In this document: positions 1 through 5,050 of the stretch, one piece after another
Position numbering within the stretch: position 1 is the first letter of the stretch
Layout: every line of letters starts with the position of its first letter
From: Chitinophagales bacterium
GTDB taxonomy: Bacteria > Bacteroidota > Bacteroidia > Chitinophagales > Saprospiraceae
Direction of reading: 5' to 3'
DNA: 5,050 bases
Assembly: GCA_013297575.1 (NCBI GenBank)
Contig: JAAFHO010000436.1
Span: 1 to 5,050 of the forward strand
The notes under the pieces: generated by a model
Told to the model about the DNA's origin: nothing
What the model saw: the letters and a program-made list of their open reading frames with translations, nothing else
The model's database searches: none
Position numbers and translations under genes: made by a program

Positions 1-323
1 AATACATTAAAGAACACGAACAGGAATTCGAATTTCCCATTTTTGGTACCAAAATAAAGGCACTCAACGGCAAAAAAGTCGTCATAAAAGGCTATATCAT
101 CCCTATTAATAAAGGCTTATACGCCCTCAGCAAAAATCCTTATGCCGCCTGCTTTTTCTGTGGCGGAGCAGGCCCAGAAACCATTATGGGTATTATATTC
201 CGAGCCATTCCGAAACCATACAAAACTGATACATTTGTAACGCTCAAAGGCGTACTCAAGTTAAACGATTCTGATTTTGAGCAATTGATGTATCAACTTA
301 TGGCTGCCGAACCGGTAAAGTAA
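1..323 (+). CDS. Conserved Bacteroidota hypothetical protein, CFFCGGAG motif (5' truncated)
   Basis: The reading frame is open from the left edge (first full codon at base 3) and stops with TAA at 321-323, giving 106 visible residues. The start lies outside the window. The visible part has a beta-rich pattern: a KALNGKKVVIKGYIIP strand pair (residues 19-34), then LYALSKNPYAACFFCGGAGP (39-58), and later TFVTLKGVLKLND (77-89). From memory, this pattern belongs to small exported Bacteroidota proteins of about 140-150 residues, distantly like DUF3299, with an OB-like fold. The CxxC pair (C50 and C53) lies in the most conserved motif and could bind a metal or form a disulphide, but that is inference. 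No biochemical role is known to me. A signal peptide would be expected in the missing part. Its last 26 bases overlap the end of the convergent metal-receptor gene. Confidence 0.8.
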   Translation, partial: YIKEHEQEFEFPIFGTKIKALNGKKVVIKGYIIPINKGLYALSKNPYAACFFCGGAGPETIMGIIFRAIPKPYKTDTFVTLKGVLKLNDSDFEQLMYQLMAAEPVK

Positions 324-1020
324 ACCGCAACAACCGCGAACCGTACCAAGAAAACATTTCGCCATCTACTATCTGAATCACGGCATAGGGACAAATTTCC
401 GCCAATTCCGCTATATGCTTCTCCTTAAATGGAAATGGCTCCGAACTCAGTAAAATATATTCCGGATTGGCCTCGGCCAATTCAATCGCATTGCATTCAG
501 GATAGCGGTTTTTATGCCCAAAAACATTAGAAAAACCTGCATAACGCAACATATCGTGTATAAAAGTGTCGCCACCTGCTACCATATAAGGCTTGCGCCA
601 AATCAAATAAGCAGCGCGTTTTAACGGCATATTGGGTAGTATAAAATGCGCTTGAATGCGCCGATTTATATCCGTCGCCTTATCCTCTGTCCCGGTTAAT
701 TTGCCCACTTGCGCTATCATCGCCAAAGCATCCTCCAAGGTTTTAACATCACTCGTATAAACAGGGCAATATTTGGCCAATGCTTCTACTTGTTCGCGAT
801 CGTTTTCTTCTTTATTGGCAATAATAAGATCAGGATGGAGTGCTAGTGCTTTAGCGATATTTACGGTTTTAGTACCCCCAATACGCGTTTTTTCGCGAAA
901 CCACTCGGTTGGGTGTACACAAAATTTAGTAATACCAACGACACGATCACCCAAACCCAAATCAGCAAGAAGTTCTGTTTGGGACGGTACAAGTGAAATA
1001 ATACGCTGCGGGTAAGTCAT
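298..1020 (-). CDS. Helical-backbone metal receptor, BtuF/TroA-like substrate-binding protein
   Basis: This 240-residue protein belongs to the helical-backbone metal receptor superfamily (periplasmic-binding fold of the BtuF/FepB type). Members bind cobalamin, haem or iron chelates, usually for an ABC importer. The signature start is RIISLVPSQTELLADLG (residues 6-22), followed by VVGITKFCVHP (27-37), the IGGTKTVN loop (47-54) and HPDLIIANKEEN (62-73), the first-lobe pattern of the family. The second lobe has AYLIWRKPYMVAGGDTFIHD (137-156) and EYILLSSEPFPF (187-198). The ATG start at 1020 is supported because the conserved fold begins at once and an in-frame stop lies about 21 bases upstream. 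No signal peptide is present, so the protein as read would stay in the cytoplasm, and no ABC permease or ATPase gene lies nearby. Substrate is unassigned; corrinoid is only a family-based guess. The final nine residues (RFTLPVRQP) look unlike the usual family ending and lie in or beside the overlap with the convergent gene. Confidence 0.88.
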   Translation of the reverse strand: MTYPQRIISLVPSQTELLADLGLGDRVVGITKFCVHPTEWFREKTRIGGTKTVNIAKALALHPDLIIANKEENDREQVEALAKYCPVYTSDVKTLEDALAMIAQVGKLTGTEDKATDINRRIQAHFILPNMPLKRAAYLIWRKPYMVAGGDTFIHDMLRYAGFSNVFGHKNRYPECNAIELAEANPEYILLSSEPFPFKEKHIAELAEICPYAVIQIVDGEMFSWYGSRLLRFTLPVRQP

Positions 1021-1101
1021 CGCTATTGGTATCCTTTTTTGTTAATTAGTTTTAGTTCGTGATTTATCTCTGGGTCATTGTTTAGACTCATTAATACCCT
1101 G

Positions 1102-1109
1102 CAAATATA
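1102..1109 (-). promoter_or_regulatory. Candidate Bacteroidota -7 element for the metal-receptor gene
   Basis: Read on the minus strand, this is TATATTTG, an exact match to the Bacteroidota -7 consensus TAnnTTTG. It lies about 80 bases upstream of the ATG at 1020. The -33 element is not well placed: a TTTG sits only 12 bases upstream and a TTG 28 bases upstream, against a usual spacing of about 17-23. The call therefore rests mainly on the -7 box and the position in a divergent intergenic region. Confidence 0.35.
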
Positions 1110-1126
1110 ATGTATTCTTTTCAAAC

Positions 1127-1142
1127 TATTGGTTTTCCAATA
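1127..1142. repeat. Small inverted repeat in the divergent intergenic region
   Basis: TATTGG, a TTTT loop and CCAATA form a perfect 6-bp inverted repeat with a 4-base spacer. It overlaps the proposed -33 element of the oxidoreductase promoter, so it could be an operator half-site pair. It is short and AT-rich enough to occur by chance. Confidence 0.3.
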
Positions 1143-1156
1143 TTCTCGTACATTTA
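1129..1156 (+). promoter_or_regulatory. Candidate promoter for the GMC oxidoreductase gene
   Basis: TTG at 1129-1131 is followed after 17 bases by TACATTTA at 1149-1156, which matches the Bacteroidota -7 consensus TAnnTTTG at all but the last base. The spacing is at the short end of the known range. Transcription would begin shortly after, about 25 bases before the ATG at 1187. A second weaker -7-like box, TCTCTTTG, lies at 1161-1168. Neither has experimental support. Confidence 0.4.
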
Positions 1157-1186
1157 CCTTTCTCTTTGTCGGTTTTTAGTCTAATT

Positions 1187-3175
1187 ATGATAGCAAACGA
1201 TACTCAATTTCGAGCACTTACGGCCATTTGTGATACTTTTATCAGCAATATCCAACACCCCAACGATACTGATGGCTACTGGGCGCGTACGGCCTCCGAT
1301 CAGGGTGTGCCAGAACGTGTATTGCAACTTATTGCTGGTGTAAAAGCAGAAGATCAAGCAGCATTTGCTGAGTTGCTTCAACTTATTTCGAGCCCATTAT
1401 TGGGTCTTACATGGGGAGGGCCGCTCCGACCTGCCCATCGGCTTACGCCGGAACAGCGAACGAGGATGTTGCTCAGTTGGTCGGGAAGTAGATTAGGTTT
1501 ATTGCGCAATGCATTTGCTACATTGCGCAAAGTCACTACTTTTCTCTATTTTGGCGATATACCCAAAGGAAAAAACACAAACCCCAATCATAGTACTATT
1601 GGGTATCAATTACCGGATTTAGCTCCGATTCACGACCCTAATCCTTTGCCGATATTGTCATTGGAATGCGATACCGTTTTGGAATGTGATGTACTCATTC
1701 TTGGCTCGGGCTCGGGTGGCGGTGTGGTAGCCGCACAATTAGCGGCTACAGGAAAAGATATTTTGGTGGTAGAGAAAGGCCGCTACACGCCAAGGCATGC
1801 ACTTACGATGCAGGAATTCCCGATGCTGAACCAACATTTTGAAGGTGGGGCATTATTAGCGACTAAAACCGGCTCCGTATCTATTTTAGCAGGAAGTACG
1901 GTCGGTGGTGGTTCAGCCATCAATTGGGCGGGTTCTTTGCGCACACCCGATTACGTGCTGAAAGAATGGGCAAAAGACTATAATAACCCACATTTTACAA
2001 GTCCAGCATACCAAAAAGGATTTGAATATATAGAGCAAAGGAATAGCATAAGCACCCAATTTGAGCACAATCCACAAAACCAAAGTTTGTGGGAGGCTGC
2101 TAAAAAACTAGGTTGGCGTACCGAAGCCATACCGATGAATATGCGTTTTCCCGAAGGTGTATCCTCCGATAAGGCGTGGCAAGCAAGCGGTTTTTCTTGT
2201 CTTGGCGATGCACATGGTATCAAACAAGGTGGGCAGGAAACTTTTCTCCGCGATGCTACCCGCGATGGCGCACGCCTACTGGCGCATACCCATATTGAAA
2301 AAATAACGACAGAGCACGGTAACGCAACGGGCGCAATTGGGCATTATACTGCTCAAAATGGACAAAAATTTACGGTTCAAATTCGTGCAAAAAAAGTCGT
2401 AGTCAGTGCCGGAGCATTACACACACCTGTATTGCTCCTTAAAAGTGGTTTACAACACCCACAGATCGGGCGCAACCTGTACCTGCATCCCGTTATACCA
2501 ACTGCTGGGTTTTACCCCAAAGATATATTGCCTTGGTATGGCCCAATGATGAGTGTTATCGTAAAGGAATTTGAGCAATTGAACGGAAATTGGGGGCATC
2601 GGTTGGAATGCCCACCCATACATCCTGGCTTGGGGGCTTCGTCGATGAGTTGGGAAGGTAGCGAACAAATAAAGGCCACTTTAATGCAATTGCGCCATTT
2701 GGTTGTACATATTTGTTTGGTACGCGATAAGTTTGGTGGAAGGGTTACGGTAGGCAAAAAATCGGGACAACCCGTCCTTCATTACGAAGTACATCCTTTT
2801 GATCGTGCGCATTTGATCCATGCCATGCAACGCAGTGCTGAAGCACATGTTGCTGCTGGCGCGGAACAAATTTCTATTTTCCACAACCAGCCTTTACATT
2901 TTTATCCAGCAAAAGGTGGCGATTTAAGCGCGTTTCAAGCGCAAATTGCCCAGAAAAATTGGGGATCAAACCACGCAGGTGTTTTTTCTGCACACCAAAT
3001 GGGTACTTGCCGGATGGGAGGCAACGACAACTGCCCCGTTCAGCCCAATGGCGAAACCCGTGAAATAAAAGGCTTGTATGTGGCTGATAGTAGTCTATTC
3101 CCATCGGCCAGTGGAGCCAACCCAATGTTATCGGTACAGGCTTTGGCGTATCATGTGGCGGGTTGTATCGCGTAA
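1187..3175 (+). CDS. FAD-dependent GMC oxidoreductase, long-chain alcohol oxidase type
   Basis: A 662-residue GMC (glucose-methanol-choline) oxidoreductase expected to oxidise an alcohol using FAD. I use the ATG at 1187; a TTG at 1166 would add seven residues but is less likely. Residues 1-150 form a helical N-terminal extension (LTAICDTFI near 11-19) like that of long-chain fatty alcohol oxidases. The FAD-binding Rossmann motif GSGSGGG is at 173-179, with the ribose-binding Glu at 196 (VVEKG). The second GMC signature, AGSTVGGGSAINW, is at 235-247. The C-terminal domain carries the proposed catalytic His603 (SAHQMGTCRMG), the FAD-contact region LYVADSSLFP (630-639) and Asn645 in SGANPML, the usual His/Asn catalytic pair. 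No signal peptide or clear membrane span is visible. The conserved Cys cluster found in related oxidases before the GxKxG segment is largely missing here (SGFSCLGD at 334-341). The physiological substrate cannot be deduced. It has its own promoter region and no obvious partner gene; no terminator follows directly on this strand. Confidence 0.93.
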   Translation: MIANDTQFRALTAICDTFISNIQHPNDTDGYWARTASDQGVPERVLQLIAGVKAEDQAAFAELLQLISSPLLGLTWGGPLRPAHRLTPEQRTRMLLSWSGSRLGLLRNAFATLRKVTTFLYFGDIPKGKNTNPNHSTIGYQLPDLAPIHDPNPLPILSLECDTVLECDVLILGSGSGGGVVAAQLAATGKDILVVEKGRYTPRHALTMQEFPMLNQHFEGGALLATKTGSVSILAGSTVGGGSAINWAGSLRTPDYVLKEWAKDYNNPHFTSPAYQKGFEYIEQRNSISTQFEHNPQNQSLWEAAKKLGWRTEAIPMNMRFPEGVSSDKAWQASGFSCLGDAHGIKQGGQETFLRDATRDGARLLAHTHIEKITTEHGNATGAIGHYTAQNGQKFTVQIRAKKVVVSAGALHTPVLLLKSGLQHPQIGRNLYLHPVIPTAGFYPKDILPWYGPMMSVIVKEFEQLNGNWGHRLECPPIHPGLGASSMSWEGSEQIKATLMQLRHLVVHICLVRDKFGGRVTVGKKSGQPVLHYEVHPFDRAHLIHAMQRSAEAHVAAGAEQISIFHNQPLHFYPAKGGDLSAFQAQIAQKNWGSNHAGVFSAHQMGTCRMGGNDNCPVQPNGETREIKGLYVADSSLFPSASGANPMLSVQALAYHVAGCIA

Positions 3176-3176
3176 T

Positions 3177-3338
3177 TTATGCCTTTATGATCGGTACAAC
3201 CTTGATGGCTCCGTGTTGCTCTATTTGTAAGAAGTAGATACCAGATACCTGATTATTTAACGAAATTGGGGTCGAATTGCTGCTTAGTTGATACTTAGCA
3301 ATGACTTGAAAAAGCACAGGAAAAACAATAAGGAATGA
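3177..3338 (-). pseudogene. Orphan remnant resembling a T9SS type-A C-terminal sorting domain
   Basis: On the minus strand this frame ends with SGIYFLQIEQHG (3245-3210) and VVPIIKA before a TAA at 3177-3179. The layout fits the end of a type-A T9SS sorting domain (Por_Secre_tail): an FxVxGQxVxxY-like strand (here VFPVLFQVIAKYQL, with the usual LG replaced by LF), a short turn, ISLNNQ, the hallmark GxYxxxI segment, and a basic C-terminal end. In intact cargo proteins this domain sits at the end of a large exported protein. Here nothing recognisable precedes it: upstream in frame the sequence runs straight into the terminator of the DUF1573 gene, and the nearest in-frame ATG (3399-3401) lies upstream of that hairpin. 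I therefore read it as the leftover 3' end of a deleted gene. The match is by eye and only about 45 residues long. The left boundary is approximate. Confidence 0.55.
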
Positions 3339-3344
3339 TACAAC

Positions 3345-3376
3345 AAAAAAACCCGATACTGTTGTGCAGTATCGGG
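3345..3376 (-). terminator. Intrinsic terminator of the DUF1573 gene
   Basis: CCCGATACTG (3352-3361) and CAGTATCGGG (3367-3376) form a perfect 10-bp stem, extendable by one A-T pair, around a 5-base loop. Read on the minus strand the hairpin is followed at once by seven T residues (3345-3351), the classic Rho-independent form. It lies 39 bases after the stop codon of the DUF1573 gene. On the plus strand no T-run follows, so it should act mainly in one direction. Confidence 0.92.
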
Positions 3377-3415
3377 TCGTATCGTCAAACCAAAAAATCA
3401 ATCAGTTTAAGAAAA

Positions 3416-3850
3416 TTAGCCTTTTGGAAGGCCGCCATTTGCTGGAGCACCAGGAACGCTTTCCTGTACAGGCGCAGTTTTCACTTCACCTTTGATAGTA
3501 AGTGTGTGCGTATCTGTAGTTTCGTTAGTAGTCAACGTTACAGTTTTTGTGAATTGACCTTCGCGATTGGTGTCATAGTTTACTTCGATATTCGCAGACT
3601 CACCAGGCATAACTGGCTCTTTCGGATAAGTTGGAACTGTGCAACCGCAAGAACCTTTAGCAGATTTGATGATCAAAGGTTCGTTACCAGTGTTTGTAAA
3701 TTTGAAGTTACGAACGCGATCGCTACCTTTTTCAATCTTACCATAGTCAATTGTAGTAGTTTCGAAGGTCATGGCTGGGCCACTAGTTTGAGCATTAACA
3801 CAAACGATTGCGGCAATAAATAATGCGAATACTGAGATTAAGTGTTTCAT
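3416..3850 (-). CDS. Secreted DUF1573 domain protein
   Basis: A 144-residue exported protein with one DUF1573 domain, an immunoglobulin-like beta-sandwich related to the ASH/Hydin group. Residues 1-20 form a signal peptide: a Lys-His start, a hydrophobic core LISVFALFIAAIVCV, and likely cleavage after Asn-Ala20 before Gln21. The domain covers about residues 27-123: a TIDYGKIEKG strand (33-42), FKFTNTGNEPLII (49-61), the hallmark GSCGCT (66-71), then YPKEPVMPGE (75-84), the VNYDTNREGQF segment (90-100) and a final LTIKGEV strand. C68 and C70 are the family's usual cysteine pair. The last 20 residues are rich in Pro, Gly and Ala and look unstructured. DUF1573 proteins are common in Bacteroidota, and their role is unknown to me. 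The ATG is chosen because it yields a proper signal peptide. A terminator follows closely, so the gene seems to be transcribed alone. Confidence 0.93.
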   Translation of the reverse strand: MKHLISVFALFIAAIVCVNAQTSGPAMTFETTTIDYGKIEKGSDRVRNFKFTNTGNEPLIIKSAKGSCGCTVPTYPKEPVMPGESANIEVNYDTNREGQFTKTVTLTTNETTDTHTLTIKGEVKTAPVQESVPGAPANGGLPKG

Positions 3851-3964
3851 TGTAAGATGAAAATAAATGATGGTGAAAAAATTTTTTTGAATATTAGTTT
3901 GTTTCTTTGTCTTTCGGAACGAGAAATCAATAATTTATTTTTTTCTTGTTGCTTAATGACGGCA

Positions 3965-3972
3965 CAAAGGTA
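3965..3972 (-). promoter_or_regulatory. Candidate Bacteroidota -7 element for the DUF1573 gene
   Basis: Read on the minus strand this is TACCTTTG, an exact match to TAnnTTTG, about 115 bases upstream of the ATG at 3850. No -33 TTG at the normal spacing is seen; the closest is only 10 bases away. It sits in the non-coding gap 3851-4035, which otherwise holds AT-rich sequence (including a GAAAAAATTTTTTTGA stretch near 3874-3890) and no other gene I can support. The leader would be about 110 bases long. Confidence 0.4.
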
Positions 3973-4035
3973 TAGGGGTCACCAATACCTAAGATATAAC
4001 AGGCTGTTAATGATAGTCAAAATAGTGTAAATGGT

Positions 4036-5050
4036 TTAGCGTGATTTTGCAAACAATTGATCTACAATACGTTGTAAAAACCTTTTATCCTCTGTAATGA
4101 TGTCCGCATCGCCTTGTAACTGCTGTTGGAACTCAATTGACTTGTTAAAACTGGTGGTTGCCCCTCCTATACTGTCCAATCCGATGGTAACAATGTAGGC
4201 ATTGTCTTTAGGTAACGTCGATTTATTGAGTACTTTTCCCTGCAAAGTACCGAACTCATAGTAAGGATAATTGTCCAAACGGATGATGACTCGTTGGTTG
4301 GGTTTTACTTTTCCACTACCAATAATAGGCAACCGCGAACGCCCCATGATCTGTGTGGTCGTGGGAGGTGCTATTATCATAACCTGTTCGCCTTGCTTAA
4401 CGTACTGGCGTTCGGTATAAAATTTGTTCAAAGACACAATGCCCGAAATGGGCGCGGTAAGCAAGTAGGTTTGCTTCCAGTGTTCCAGCGAAGTGCGTAG
4501 CGCACTCAGGGTAGCCTTCAAACGGCCCGCGGAGGAGTTGGCATCAATGGTTTCGTCGAAACGCACCACACCGATACTGCGTTGCAAATTACTGATTTCT
4601 GCCTGTCGGCGGAGGATTTGGTCGGCGTGGTTATTGTAAGCGCGTTCTGCTGCCAATAAACGTTCTTGGTGTGGGTCGAGTTCGCGTTGAGAAATCGTTT
4701 TATCCTGAAATAGCGCTTGTTGTTTGCTAAAATTCTGTTTCGCTTCGGTGAGTTCCGTGGCCGCTTTGCGCTGGTTGGATTGATCCAATTTGATCCCGTT
4801 TTGTAACAAAGCAATTTGTTGCTGAACACCCGATACATTTGCAGTAGTAGCGCCATGCCTCTTGTTTTTGGCAAAACTGTATTGTTCCAATTGTTGTACA
4901 AACGCTGCGTAATCATTGCCCAAATCGCCCAATTGTAACATACCACTCAATGGTGCCAATAGCAGCAGGCTATCAGCCGTAGCCACGCGTTCCCAGCGGT
5001 ATAGGCTTTTCTCCAACAGGAGTATATCAGCATAAGCGGCTGTATTTTCC
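4036..5050 (-). CDS. HlyD-family membrane fusion (periplasmic adaptor) protein, N-terminus beyond the window
   Basis: The frame is open from the right edge to a TAA at 4036-4038, showing 337 C-terminal residues. A TTG at 5014-5016 could be mistaken for a start, but coding continues upstream of it (AAYADILLLEKSLYRW), so the true start is outside. HlyD-type adaptors link an inner-membrane ABC exporter to an outer-membrane channel in type I secretion. Visible parts in order: a LQLGDLGNDYAAFVQQL segment (about 38-54) typical of Bacteroidota members; a long Gln/Leu/Ala/Arg-rich alpha-helical hairpin, probably coiled coil (about 73-192); the second lipoyl half, LTAPISGIVSL (197-207) with VKQGEQVMII; a beta-barrel part with VKPNQRVIIRLDNYPY (248-263); and the ending GDADIITEDKRFLQRI. 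The N-terminal membrane anchor must lie in the missing part. Related Bacteroidota adaptors often adjoin a peptidase-containing ABC transporter for bacteriocin-like peptides; that neighbour, if present, is off the window. No clear terminator follows. Confidence 0.9.
   Translation of the reverse strand, partial: ENTAAYADILLLEKSLYRWERVATADSLLLLAPLSGMLQLGDLGNDYAAFVQQLEQYSFAKNKRHGATTANVSGVQQQIALLQNGIKLDQSNQRKAATELTEAKQNFSKQQALFQDKTISQRELDPHQERLLAAERAYNNHADQILRRQAEISNLQRSIGVVRFDETIDANSSAGRLKATLSALRTSLEHWKQTYLLTAPISGIVSLNKFYTERQYVKQGEQVMIIAPPTTTQIMGRSRLPIIGSGKVKPNQRVIIRLDNYPYYEFGTLQGKVLNKSTLPKDNAYIVTIGLDSIGGATTSFNKSIEFQQQLQGDADIITEDKRFLQRIVDQLFAKSR

Noticed and set aside
1166..1186. TTG start adding seven residues to the GMC oxidoreductase
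   Set aside because: An ATG follows at 1187 and the resemblance to the family's N-terminal helical region begins after it; the extra residues add no signal peptide.
3335..3823. 162-residue open frame on the + strand opposite the DUF1573 gene
   Set aside because: It is antisense to a well-supported DUF1573 gene with signal peptide and terminator, starts before the terminator hairpin and has a composition (many Phe, Arg, Ser and Cys) typical of a shadow frame.
3968..3990. AGGTAT / ATACCT hairpin downstream of the HlyD gene as a terminator
   Set aside because: The stem has only 6 weak pairs with an 11-base loop, no proper T-run follows on the minus strand, and it overlaps the candidate -7 element.
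3842..4030. 62-residue + strand open frame in the gap upstream of the DUF1573 gene
   Set aside because: The translation shows no recognisable domain, overlaps the start of the DUF1573 gene in antisense and comes from AT-rich non-coding DNA carrying a promoter-like box.
4518..4946. 142-residue minus-strand frame within the HlyD gene
   Set aside because: It is a shifted frame of the clearly recognisable HlyD coding sequence and shows no domain pattern of its own.
5014..5016. TTG as the start codon of the HlyD-family gene
   Set aside because: The frame stays open to the window edge with family-like sequence upstream, and the membrane anchor and first lipoyl half expected in such proteins are still missing.

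Overview
This 5,050-base window looks like chromosomal DNA from a member of the Bacteroidota. The reasons are: a partial gene of a family I know from that phylum (CFFCGGAG motif); a small secreted DUF1573 protein; what looks like the tail of a type IX secretion (T9SS) type-A sorting domain; promoter-like elements matching the Bacteroidota -7 consensus TAnnTTTG; and no clear Shine-Dalgarno sequences. The flavobacterial, chitinophagal or saprospiral branches fit best, but the exact group cannot be settled from the sequence alone.

Layout, left to right. (1) The 3' end of a conserved OB-fold-like hypothetical gene (+). It overlaps the 3' end of the next gene, which runs the other way, by 26 bases. 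(2) A complete BtuF/TroA-type helical-backbone metal receptor gene (-), without a signal peptide. (3) A divergent intergenic region of about 166 bases with promoter-like motifs in both directions and a 6-bp inverted repeat. (4) A large GMC oxidoreductase gene (+) of the long-chain alcohol oxidase type. (5) A short stretch on the - strand that looks like the orphan C-terminal end of a T9SS cargo protein, ending one base from the GMC stop codon. (6) A strong intrinsic terminator and a secreted DUF1573 gene (-). (7) A non-coding gap of about 185 bases. (8) The C-terminal part of a HlyD-family membrane fusion protein (-), whose start lies beyond the right edge.

The genes do not form an obvious pathway. 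They sit as separate transcription units with alternating orientation: convergent at 298-323, divergent at 1021-1186 and convergent at 3175-3177. The HlyD gene suggests that a peptide or protein exporter continues to the right, because such adaptors usually work with an ABC transporter and a TolC-like channel. No mobile element, tRNA, rRNA or CRISPR array was seen. I found no convincing new multi-gene system. The points most worth a second look are the orphan T9SS tail, the convergent gene overlap with its altered C-terminus, and the changed cysteine motif in the oxidoreductase.
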